From assembly GCA_003694775.1 (NCBI GenBank), contig RFJV01000177.1, positions 1-7,951 on the forward strand: DNA of 7,951 nucleotides, given 5' to 3'. A program made the position numbers and the translations under genes. Source of the stretch: Chloroflexota bacterium (GTDB lineage: Bacteria; Chloroflexota; Anaerolineae; 4572-78; J111). This document shows, one piece after another, positions 1 through 6,630 of the stretch (position 1 is its first letter; the number at the start of each line of letters is the position of its first letter). The notes beneath the pieces were generated by a model. That model searched no databases. It was not told where the DNA came from and was given only the letters and a program-made list of their open reading frames with translations.

Positions 1-720
1 ATCGGCTATATGGCCCAGCAGTTTGCCCTCTACGGCGACCTGACCGTGCTGGAAAACCTGCACTTCTTTGCCGATGTGTACGGCGTGCGCGGCGCGGTGC
101 GCCAGGAACGGATTGAAAAACTGCTGGAGTTCGCCCGGCTCACCGAGTTCACCAGCCGGCGGGCCGGGAAGCTGTCCGGCGGGATGAAAAAGAAGCTGGG
201 GCTGGCCTGCGCCCTCATCCACTCCCCCGACATCCTCTACCTGGACGAACCGACCACCGGCGTGGACCCGGTTTCCCGGCGGGAGTTCTGGGACATTCTC
301 ACCGGCCTGCACCTGGAGCAAACCACCATCCTGGTCAGCACCCCCTACATGGACGAAGCCGAACGCTGTTCGCGGGTCGGCCTGATGTACCGGGGTCGGC
401 TGATTGAACAGGGCACGCCAGACCAGATTAAGGCCCTCACGCCGGGCGAACTGGTCGAATTCCGGCCCGAATCGCCCGACCTGCAGGGCGTAGGTCTGCT
501 CCGCCAGACCCGCCGCCTGCTGTCCGGCCTGCCCGGTGTGCTGGAAATCCAGACCTACGGCGACCTGATGCACGTCTTTGTAGACGATGCCGCCCGCCGC
601 CGCCCGGAAATGGAAACCGCCCTGGCCTCTGTCCACATCACTATGACCGGCTACCGCCTGACCTCTCCCCGTATGGAAGAGGCGTTTATTTCGCTCATCA
701 GCCGGAGGGAAGACGGTTAG
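1..720 (+). CDS. ABC transporter ATP-binding protein, YbhF N-half-like, 5' partial
   Basis: This is the nucleotide-binding subunit of an ABC-2 type exporter, acting on the cytoplasmic face of the membrane. The frame is open from base 1, where it reads IGYMAQQ, so the true start and Walker A lie upstream of the window. Visible motifs are the Q-loop Gln in YMAQQ (13-24), signature LSGGM (172-186), Walker B ILYLDE (232-249) with catalytic Glu kept, and D-loop GVDP. The switch region reads STPYMDEAE: the H-loop His is replaced by Pro (codon 343-345). The following gene has TTHYMDEAE at the same place. The protein closely resembles that ATPase in the LY-DLTV-EN and VYGVRG stretches, as the two halves of fused YbhF-type ATPases resemble each other. 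I infer an asymmetric heterodimer with the next ATPase, this subunit contributing a weakened site. The stop TAG at 718-720 is followed one base later by a tandem repeat array. The family call is firm; the substrate is unknown. Confidence 0.93.
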   Translation: MGYMAQQFALYGDLTVLENLHFFADVYGVRGAVRQERIEKLLEFARLTEFTSRRAGKLSGGMKKKLGLACALIHSPDILYLDEPTTGVDPVSRREFWDILTGLHLEQTTILVSTPYMDEAERCSRVGLMYRGRLIEQGTPDQIKALTPGELVEFRPESPDLQGVGLLRQTRRLLSGLPGVLEIQTYGDLMHVFVDDAARRRPEMETALASVHITMTGYRLTSPRMEEAFISLISRREDG

Positions 721-721
721 T

Positions 722-761
722 GAGTTGGAGAGTTGGAGAGTTGGGGAGTTAATGAGTTAAT
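722..761 (+). repeat. Octamer tandem repeat, block A (5 units of GAGTTGGA/GAGTTAAT)
   Basis: There are five contiguous 8-bp units: GAGTTGGA twice, GAGTTGGG once, GAGTTAAT twice. The block begins one base after the upstream ATPase stop codon and is separated from block B by three bases (762-764). It fills the spacer between two genes that should be co-transcribed. Function is unknown. It resembles in style the short tandemly repeated repetitive sequences described in filamentous cyanobacteria, though the unit differs. Confidence 0.85.
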
Positions 762-764
762 GTA

Positions 765-828
765 TATCGCCCTATCGCACTATCGCCCTATCGCACTATC
801 GCACTATCGCCCTATCGCACTATCACAC
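765..828 (+). repeat. Octamer tandem repeat, block B (8 units of TATCGCMC)
   Basis: There are eight contiguous 8-bp units: TATCGCCC (three), TATCGCAC (four) and a last degenerate TATCACAC. The array ends 11 bases before the ATG of the next ATPase gene, so it occupies the space where a ribosome binding site would lie. The unit sequence differs from block A but the period is the same. No promoter or operator role can be read from it. Confidence 0.9.
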
Positions 829-839
829 TATTTTGACCA

Positions 840-1796
840 ATGACAAACACCAACCATCTGGCAATTGAAGTACACGGCTTAACCAAAAAATTCGGTGATT
901 TTACCGCCGTCAACAGCATCAGCTTTACGGTTCAGCGCGGCGAGATTTTTGGCTTTCTCGGCCCCAACGGCGCGGGGAAAACCACCACCATCCGCATGCT
1001 CCTCGGCCTGCTGACCCCCACCGCGGGCACGGCAAAGGTCATCGGCTATGATGTAGTCAAACAAAGCCAACAGCTTCGCCAGCACATCGGCTATATGAGC
1101 CAGAAGTTCAGTCTGTACAACGACCTGACCGTGGAAGAAAACCTGAACTTTTACGGCGGGGTGTACGGCGTCCGGGGCCAGCGGCTGAAAGAACGCAAGG
1201 CATACATCCTCAAAATGGCCGGTCTGGAAGGCCGCGAAAAGGAGCTAACCCGCAACCTGTCCGGCGGCTGGAAGCAGAGGCTGGCCCTGGGAGTCGCCAT
1301 TATCCACCAGCCCGACGTCCTGTTTCTGGACGAACCCACCGCCGGTGTAGACCCTATCTCCCGCCGGGCCTTCTGGGAGCTGATTTACGACCTGGCCGAA
1401 AACGGCACCACCATCCTGGTGACCACCCACTACATGGACGAGGCCGAACACTGCCAGCATCTTATCTTCATCCAGCGGGGCCGGCTGGTGGCCCAGGGGT
1501 CGCCGGAGGAGGTCAAAATCACCCAGATGCACGGCGAGGTGGTAGAAATCAACTGTGCCGACGCGGCCCGCGCCGTGCCGGTACTGCGGGCGCTGAACCT
1601 GTTTGAAGAAGTGGCCCTGTACGGCGCGCTCATTCACGTGGTGACCACCGATGCCCAGGCCCACATCCCCCTGATGCACCGCGCCCTGGAAGAGGCCGGC
1701 ATTGCCGTGGTCTCCATCGACCGGATTGCACCGTCGCTGGAGGATGTTTTCATCTCCAGCGCCCGCCGCGCCGAGCAGGAATTCGGTGTACGTTAA
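840..1796 (+). CDS. ABC transporter ATP-binding protein, YbhF C-half-like
   Basis: This is a complete 318-residue ATPase subunit of an ABC-2 type exporter. In order it has Walker A GPNGAGKT (residues 41-48), Q-loop Q88, signature LSGGW (140-144), Walker B VLFLDE (160-165), D-loop GVDP and H-loop H197 in TTHYMDEAE. It is therefore predicted to be fully catalytic, unlike its upstream paralogue. After the nucleotide-binding domain a C-terminal extension of about 100 residues ends in SLEDVFISSARR, as usual for this family. An in-frame TGA at 834-836 leaves 840 as the only ATG start near the Walker A. The bases before it (TTTTGACCA) show no Shine-Dalgarno sequence. The gene follows the other ATPase after 119 bp of octamer repeats and precedes two HlyD-type adaptors, the YbhFG arrangement with the ATPase split in two. 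Permeases are not in the window. Drug, lipid or peptide export are all possible. Confidence 0.95.
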   Translation: MTNTNHLAIEVHGLTKKFGDFTAVNSISFTVQRGEIFGFLGPNGAGKTTTIRMLLGLLTPTAGTAKVIGYDVVKQSQQLRQHIGYMSQKFSLYNDLTVEENLNFYGGVYGVRGQRLKERKAYILKMAGLEGREKELTRNLSGGWKQRLALGVAIIHQPDVLFLDEPTAGVDPISRRAFWELIYDLAENGTTILVTTHYMDEAEHCQHLIFIQRGRLVAQGSPEEVKITQMHGEVVEINCADAARAVPVLRALNLFEEVALYGALIHVVTTDAQAHIPLMHRALEEAGIAVVSIDRIAPSLEDVFISSARRAEQEFGVR

Positions 1797-1804
1797 CGGA
1801 AAAC

Positions 1805-1825
1805 GTCAGGTGCGCCGCACCTGAC
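1805..1825. repeat. Perfect 21-bp palindrome between ATPase and adaptor genes
   Basis: The arms GTCAGGTGCG (1805-1814) and CGCACCTGAC (1816-1825) are perfect inverted repeats around a single central C. It lies 9 bp after the ATPase stop codon. No T-run follows, so it is not a classic intrinsic terminator. It could be an mRNA-stabilising hairpin, a processing site, an operator, or a copy of a dispersed REP-like palindrome. The sequence alone does not decide. Confidence 0.75.
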
Positions 1826-1845
1826 TGCCAAAGTCCCGTGTGGCA
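1826..1845. repeat. Short inverted repeat TGCCA...TGGCA beside the palindrome
   Basis: TGCCA (1826-1830) and TGGCA (1841-1845) are inverted around a 10-base spacer and directly abut the 21-bp palindrome. Together the two would make a double hairpin just ahead of the first adaptor's ribosome binding site. A 5-bp stem is weak evidence and it may be chance. Confidence 0.3.
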
Positions 1846-1849
1846 AAGT

Positions 1850-1854
1850 GAGGA
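1850..1854 (+). promoter_or_regulatory. Ribosome binding site deciding the first adaptor's start
   Basis: GAGGA sits 5 bases before the ATG at 1860. A GTG four codons upstream (1848) is in frame but overlaps this site and has no Shine-Dalgarno sequence of its own, so the ATG is preferred. Confidence 0.65.
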
Positions 1855-1859
1855 AGACA

Positions 1860-3317
1860 ATGCACCAAAAAATCAGACCGTTGATAATTCTGCTGGTCAT
1901 TGCCGCGGCAGTGGGCGGTGGATACTGGTACTTCAGCCAGAACCCGGAGCAGATGGCCCGCTTCCAGGCCCAGTTGGGGCTGGTAGATGAAGCCGGCGGG
2001 TCGCAAATTGTCTCCGGCTTCATCGAAGCCGACGAGGTCAGCGTGGCCGCGGAAACATCGGGCCGCATTGCCTGGCTGGCCGTGGACGAGGGCGACTACG
2101 TAGAAGCCGGCCAGCCGATTGCCCAACTGGATATGGCCGTGCTGGAAGCCCAGATAAAGCAGGCCCAGGCCAGAGTGGCCGCGGCCAGAGCCGCACTGGA
2201 CAAGGTACGGGCCGGTCTGCCGGAGGAGGAAATCGCCAAAGCCGAGGCCGCCGTAGCCGTGGCCGAAGCGCAGGTTGAGGCGGCTTCCACCGCCTGGCAG
2301 GATGCCATCGCTCTGCGCGACAACCCCCAGGAGCTTGACATGCAAATCGACGCCGCCCGCACCGCCCTGGAGCTGGCAAACCTGCGCATCCAACAGCTTA
2401 TCCCGTTCAAGGACATCGGCGAGGCCCGCTACGAGCTGGGCAAACAGCAGGTCGATATTGTGGAAAAAGGTTTTGATTTTCACATCATCGTCCCGGATTC
2501 TCCCGGCGACTTCTCTATCCCCGAAAACGTGGACATCAAGGAAGACCTGACCGGGATAAAACCCGGCGAGGATATCCGGGCACACTACAACTTCAAGGAA
2601 GGGGAAAAGCAGTTCGCCTGGATGAACTGGAACCTGGCCGGCACAGAACTCTGGTCGGCCTGGGTAGACCTGAACAGCGCCATCGCCGCCCGGCAGGACG
2701 CCGAAGCCTCGCTCAACGCCCTGCTCCGGCTCAAGTACGACCCGCAAGCCGCGGACATTCAGGTAGCCCAGGCTGAGGCCGCCTACCAGACCGCCCTGGC
2801 CGAACTGGAAGTCGCCAGGGCCAACCTGGCCCGCGCCAAAGCCGGCGCCCGCGCCGAGCAGATTGCCGTGGCCGAGGCGCAGGTCAAGCAGGCCGAAGCG
2901 GCCCTGGCCGCGCTGGAAGTTCAGCGGGACAAGCACATCCTCACCGCGCCGGTTTCCGGCTGGGTGGTGGAGCGGGTGGTCAGCGAAGGCGAAATGGCTT
3001 CCCCCGGCGCGCCTTTGCTCACTCTGGCCGACCTGAGCAGTGTCACCCTGACCGTCTACGTGCCGGAGCCGGACATCGATACGGTGTCGCTGGGGCAGTC
3101 GATTGAGGTGTACGTTGACGCCTTCCCCGGCCAGCCGTTCCCCGGTCGGGTGGTGTACATCAGCGACAAGGCAGAATTTACGCCCAAGAACGTCCAGACC
3201 AAAGAGGAACGTATCAATACAGTCTTTGCCGTCAAAATCCGGCTGGAGAATGAAGAATTGAAGCTCAAACCCGGTATGCCCGCCGACGCGGTGCTGTCTG
3301 CCGGACCGGGGTTGTAG
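1860..3317 (+). CDS. HlyD-family membrane fusion (adaptor) protein with hairpin insertion
   Basis: This 485-residue adaptor for the preceding ABC exporter would be anchored in the cytoplasmic membrane and extend outward. An N-terminal hydrophobic segment (about residues 6-22) is followed by the first half of a barrel-sandwich/lipoyl domain (SGFIEADEVSVAAE onward, about 52-90) ending in GQPIAQLD. An Ala/Gln/Glu-rich coiled-coil hairpin follows. The lipoyl second half starts at HILTAPVSGWVV (about 359), then the beta-barrel and the family stretch AEFTPKNVQTKEER. The hairpin is interrupted at about 182-265 by an aromatic and charged segment containing GFDFHII and FAWMNWNLAG, which does not look like coiled coil. 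The next gene's adaptor lacks it. A GTG start at 1848 would add four residues. The 23-bp gap to the second adaptor implies one operon. Membership in the adaptor family is firm; the cargo is unknown. Confidence 0.93.
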   Translation: MHQKIRPLIILLVIAAAVGGGYWYFSQNPEQMARFQAQLGLVDEAGGSQIVSGFIEADEVSVAAETSGRIAWLAVDEGDYVEAGQPIAQLDMAVLEAQIKQAQARVAAARAALDKVRAGLPEEEIAKAEAAVAVAEAQVEAASTAWQDAIALRDNPQELDMQIDAARTALELANLRIQQLIPFKDIGEARYELGKQQVDIVEKGFDFHIIVPDSPGDFSIPENVDIKEDLTGIKPGEDIRAHYNFKEGEKQFAWMNWNLAGTELWSAWVDLNSAIAARQDAEASLNALLRLKYDPQAADIQVAQAEAAYQTALAELEVARANLARAKAGARAEQIAVAEAQVKQAEAALAALEVQRDKHILTAPVSGWVVERVVSEGEMASPGAPLLTLADLSSVTLTVYVPEPDIDTVSLGQSIEVYVDAFPGQPFPGRVVYISDKAEFTPKNVQTKEERINTVFAVKIRLENEELKLKPGMPADAVLSAGPGL

Positions 3318-3340
3318 AACAGGGTGGGAGATTAGAACCT

Positions 3341-4963
3341 ATGAAACGCATCATCCCGATAGTCATCATTCTGGGCATCATTGCCGCGGGGTACTGGTGG
3401 TACACCCAACAACAGCCCGCGGCCCAAACCGCAGACGCCTCCACCGCCCTGGTGGGGTCGGGCACAATCGAGGCTGAAACCGTGCTGGTCACTGCGGAGC
3501 TGGGCGGACGGGTCATCGAGGTGAAGGTAGACGAGGGCGACGAGGTGTCTGCCGGGCAGGTGCTGGTGGAGCTGGACAGGTCGGACCTGCTGGCTCAGAA
3601 ACTGCAGTTGGAAGCCGCGCTGTCCACCGCCCGCGCCAATCTGGAGCTGGTCAGCGCGCCGCCCCGACAGGAAGATATTGCCGCGGCCAGAGCACAGCTA
3701 GCCCAGGCCGAAGCCGCCCGCGACGGGGCCAAACGGGTCTGGGAGAAAGCCCAGGCCCTGGTAGACGACCCGCACGAGCTGGAGGCCCGCATCACCCAGG
3801 CCCAGGCCCAGGTAACAGAAGCCGAAAAGAACCTGGAAGCGGCCCGCATCAATCTGAAGCGGGCCGAAATCCAGGCCGAAGCCGCCAGCCGCAACCAGAG
3901 CAGTCATCAGGCCCTGGTGGAAGCCGAAATTGCCCAAAAACAGCTTGAGGCGGCCCGCGTGGGCGTGCAGATGGCCGAGGCCGCGCTCCAGGGCGCGCAG
4001 CGGCAGGTGGAGCACCTTACCCGCCTGCGCCTGATGCCGCTGGCCCTGATTGCCCAGGCCCACCAGGCGGAATCGGCGTACCGGCAGGCCGAGGCCGCGG
4101 TACAGGTTGCCAGAGCCAACCTGAACGCGGTGCTGGCCGGGGCCACCGAGGAGGACATCGCCGTGGCCCAGGCCCAGGTTCAGGAGGCCCAGGCCGCGCT
4201 GGAGGTGGTGGAAGCCCGGCTGGCCAAGCAAACGCTCACCGCGCCGCGGGCCGGTATTGTCAGCCGGCGGCTGGTCGAACCCGGCGAACTGGCCGCGCCG
4301 GGTACAGCTCTGCTGGAGCTGGCCGATATCGAAACCGTGGAGATGACCGTCTACATTCCGGAGACCCGCATCGGGCAGGTCAAACCGGGCCAGCTGGCCC
4401 GCGTGTACCCCGACGCTTACGAGGGTGAGGTATTTGAGGGCGTGGTCACTTTTATTGCCCACGAGGCGGAATTTACCCCCCGCAACGTGCAGACCAAAGA
4501 GGAGCGGGTCAACCTGGTGTTTGCGGTGAAGATTACGCTGGATAATGCCGACCACCGCCTCAAGCCGGGTATGCCCGCGGACGCGGAAATTCTGCCGGAG
4601 ATGGCTCCGGCCTCTATGCGCCAGCCGTCCGAACCGCCCCAGCCGCCAACTGCCACGCCCGCGCCTACGGCGACTTCCACCCCCACGCCTGTGCCGGCCC
4701 CTTCACCTTCTCCCACTCTCCAGCCGACCAGCCGGCCTGCCGCCGCGGCCATCGGACGGGCAGAGGTAACTGCCTGGGGACTCAACGTCCGCGCCGCGCC
4801 GGGGGTTGACCAGCCGGTCACAGCTCACCTGTCGCAGGGAGATGTTGTACCGGTGCTGGCCGTGGATGAAGCAACCGGTTGGCTGAAGGTTCAGCTTGCC
4901 AGCGGGCAAATCGGCTGGATTACGGGCAGTGAAACGTATGTCAAAGTGGAGATTGGGGATTAG
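3341..4963 (+). CDS. HlyD-family adaptor with Pro/Thr linker and C-terminal SH3b domain
   Basis: This 540-residue paralogue of the preceding adaptor starts at an ATG with GGGAG 10 bases upstream. An N-terminal membrane anchor (about residues 4-21) is followed by the lipoyl first half (GSGTIEAETVLVTAELGG, 39-80), a long uninterrupted Ala/Gln/Glu coiled-coil hairpin, the lipoyl second half from TLTAPRAGIVSRRLV (about 297) and a beta-barrel with AEFTPRNVQTKEER. The usual family architecture ends near residue 420. Here a Pro/Thr/Ser-rich linker (about 423-467) leads to a domain at 474-536 with WGLNVRAAPG, GDVVPVL, GWLKV and GQIGWI, the pattern of bacterial SH3 (SH3_3) domains. SH3b domains often bind peptidoglycan, so the adaptor may be tied to the cell wall; that is inference. 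The last codons (EIGD and stop) are built from heptamer repeats that continue downstream. The next gene is convergent, so this ends the operon. Confidence 0.93.
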   Translation: MKRIIPIVIILGIIAAGYWWYTQQQPAAQTADASTALVGSGTIEAETVLVTAELGGRVIEVKVDEGDEVSAGQVLVELDRSDLLAQKLQLEAALSTARANLELVSAPPRQEDIAAARAQLAQAEAARDGAKRVWEKAQALVDDPHELEARITQAQAQVTEAEKNLEAARINLKRAEIQAEAASRNQSSHQALVEAEIAQKQLEAARVGVQMAEAALQGAQRQVEHLTRLRLMPLALIAQAHQAESAYRQAEAAVQVARANLNAVLAGATEEDIAVAQAQVQEAQAALEVVEARLAKQTLTAPRAGIVSRRLVEPGELAAPGTALLELADIETVEMTVYIPETRIGQVKPGQLARVYPDAYEGEVFEGVVTFIAHEAEFTPRNVQTKEERVNLVFAVKITLDNADHRLKPGMPADAEILPEMAPASMRQPSEPPQPPTATPAPTATSTPTPVPAPSPSPTLQPTSRPAAAAIGRAEVTAWGLNVRAAPGVDQPVTAHLSQGDVVPVLAVDEATGWLKVQLASGQIGWITGSETYVKVEIGD

Positions 4964-5000
4964 AGATTGGAGATTGGGGATTGGGAGATTGGAGATTTGA
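4951..5000 (+). repeat. Heptamer tandem repeat, block A (7 units of GATTGGR)
   Basis: GATT recurs at 4951, 4958, 4965, 4972, 4979, 4987 and 4994, giving a 7-bp period with one 8-bp unit. Units vary as GATTGGG, GATTGGA, GATTAGA and GATTTGA. The first two units encode the C-terminal Ile-Gly-Asp and most of the stop codon of the adaptor gene. Twelve bases separate it from block B. Function is unknown. Confidence 0.85.
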
Positions 5001-5012
5001 AAGAGAGAATCT

Positions 5013-5061
5013 ATTCCCCATTCCCCATTCACAATTCACAATTCACAATTCATAATTCCCC
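5013..5061 (+). repeat. Heptamer tandem repeat, block B (7 units of ATTCCCC/ATTCACA)
   Basis: There are seven exact 7-bp units: ATTCCCC twice, ATTCACA three times, ATTCATA once, ATTCCCC once. The last two units cover the stop codon and final codons of the convergent hydantoinase B gene, which ends at 5050. Together with block A it fills the whole spacer between two convergent genes. It resembles heptameric short tandem repeats known from cyanobacteria. No T-run terminator is present, so whether it helps end transcription is open. Confidence 0.9.
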
Positions 5062-6624
5062 CTCTCCCCATCCGCCGCCGCCGGGGGTTTCGATGCGCAG
5101 GATATCGCCGGCGTAAAGGGGAAGCGACGTTTTACCGGGCAGGACGGTTTCCTGCCCGTTTCGCGCCAGCACATTGCGGCCCCTACGGCCCGGCTGGCCG
5201 CCGGCCAGACCGTAGGGCGCAAACCGCCGCCGCTCGGTCAGGAGGGTGGCCTGGCAGTCGGTCAGCAGTTCTATTTCGCGGATGATGCCGTTTCCGCCCC
5301 GGTGACGGCCTGCCCCACCGGAGTCCGGTCGTACGGCGTACTGCCGCACCCGGAACGGGTAGGCGTATTCCAGGGCCTCGACCGGTGTGTTGAGGGTGTT
5401 GGTCATGTGGCACTGGATGGCGTCCGCGCCGGGCGCGTCTGGTCCGGCCCCCATTCCCCCGCCGATGGTTTCGTAATAGGTAAAAGGCCGCCGGCGAATC
5501 GGGTCCCAGCCGCCAATCATCAGGTTGTTCATCGTCCCCTGCGACGCCGCCGGAACCCGGTCAGGCGCGGCCTGGGCCAGCGCCCCCAGCAGAACATCCA
5601 CAATCCGCTGAGAAGTTTCCACGTTGCCCCCGGCCACCGCCGCCGGCGGCCGGGCATTGACCACCGTTCCCTCCGGCGCCACCACCCGAATCGGAGCCAG
5701 ACAGCCGCTGTTGGCCGGTATGTCCAGGCCAATCAAGGCCCGGAACACATACAGCACCGCCGACAGAGTGACCGCGTATACGGTATTGATGCTTCCCTGC
5801 GCCTGCGGGTCGGTGCCGCTGAAATCTACCACCGCCTCATCCTCGCGAATGGTCACCGTGACGGCAATCTTCACCGGTGTACCGGTCAGGCCGTCGTCAT
5901 CCATCACGTCTGCAAAGCGGTACTCGCCGTCCGGCAGGTCGACCAGCAGGCGGCGGGTCATCCGCTCCGCATAGGCCAGCAGACCGTCCATGTAGGTCTG
6001 CACCTGTCCGGCCCCGTACCGGCTGACCACTTCCAGCAGGCGCGTCACGCCCCGCCGGTTGGCCGCAAGCTGGGCCTGCAGGTCGCCGGCCCGTTCGTCG
6101 GGGGTACGGACGTTGGCCATCAGCAAATCCCAGACCGCCTGGTTGACCTGTCCGCCGGCCACCAGCTTCAGCGGCGGAATGACCAGCCCTTCCTGGTAAA
6201 TTTCGCGGGCCAGGGGCATAGAACCGGGCGACATGCCGCCCACGTCGGCGTGGTGGGCGCGGCTGGCAACAAAGCCAAAGCGCGCCGGCGGATGGGTGTC
6301 GGGCAGAAACACCGGCGTGACCATCGTCAGGTCGGGCAGGTGACTGCCGCCGCGGAACGGGTCGTTCAGGAGCACCACGTCGCCGGGCTGGATGTCGACC
6401 TGCGCCAGCGCCGCGGCCACAGAGATGGGCATTGCCCCCAGGTGGACAGGGATATGGGCCGCCTGGGCCACCATCCGGCCCTCCCGGTCGAAGACAGCGC
6501 AGGAAAAATCCAGCCGTTCCTTGATGTTGGGAGAAAACGCGGCCCGCCGCAGGGCCTCACCCATCTCCTCGGCGATGGAGGCAAACCGGTTTTTGAAGAC
6601 TTCCAGCAGAATGGGGTCGTGCAT
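5050..6624 (-). CDS. Hydantoinase B / 5-oxoprolinase B subunit family protein
   Basis: This 524-residue protein belongs to the N-methylhydantoinase B/oxoprolinase family. Members work with an ATP-using A subunit to open hydantoin or 5-oxoproline rings, or in related carboxylases. Family stretches are AQAAHIPVHLGAMP (53-66), NDPFRGGSHLPDLT (87-100), ASRAHHADVGGMSPG (120-134) and the C-terminal glycine-rich TPGGGGWGEGE. Its length is close to that usual for the B subunit. The ATG at 6624 is chosen because the family begins at about MHDPILLEVF and GAGGG lies 6 bases upstream; a longer frame from 6708 would overlap the reductase gene. It follows the aldo/keto reductase by 10 bp on the same strand, so they are probably co-translated. 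No A subunit is next to it: the neighbours are the reductase and, downstream, a convergent gene. The family call is strong but the exact substrate is not readable. Confidence 0.93.
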   Translation of the reverse strand: MHDPILLEVFKNRFASIAEEMGEALRRAAFSPNIKERLDFSCAVFDREGRMVAQAAHIPVHLGAMPISVAAALAQVDIQPGDVVLLNDPFRGGSHLPDLTMVTPVFLPDTHPPARFGFVASRAHHADVGGMSPGSMPLAREIYQEGLVIPPLKLVAGGQVNQAVWDLLMANVRTPDERAGDLQAQLAANRRGVTRLLEVVSRYGAGQVQTYMDGLLAYAERMTRRLLVDLPDGEYRFADVMDDDGLTGTPVKIAVTVTIREDEAVVDFSGTDPQAQGSINTVYAVTLSAVLYVFRALIGLDIPANSGCLAPIRVVAPEGTVVNARPPAAVAGGNVETSQRIVDVLLGALAQAAPDRVPAASQGTMNNLMIGGWDPIRRRPFTYYETIGGGMGAGPDAPGADAIQCHMTNTLNTPVEALEYAYPFRVRQYAVRPDSGGAGRHRGGNGIIREIELLTDCQATLLTERRRFAPYGLAGGQPGRRGRNVLARNGQETVLPGKTSLPLYAGDILRIETPGGGGWGEGEL

Positions 6625-6630
6625 GGCCCG

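Noticed and set aside
722..828. CRISPR array
   Set aside because: Units are only 8 bp and directly contiguous, with no spacers.
1806..2936. A 376-codon open frame on the - strand
   Set aside because: It is antisense to the first adaptor. Its Gly/Leu/Val-rich translation is the mirror of the Ala/Glu coiled-coil codons.
3698..4555. A 285-codon open frame on the - strand
   Set aside because: It is antisense to the second adaptor and is explained by the repetitive GCC/GAG codons of its hairpin.
4951..5000. Possible G-quadruplex in the GATTGGG repeats
   Set aside because: Only three runs of three or more G are present and the gap between the first two is about 18 bases, so the canonical four-run pattern is not met.
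4993..5012. Possible bidirectional terminator hairpin (AGATT...AATCT)
   Set aside because: The stem is 5 bp with a 10-base loop, has no G/C-rich core, and no T-run follows on either strand.
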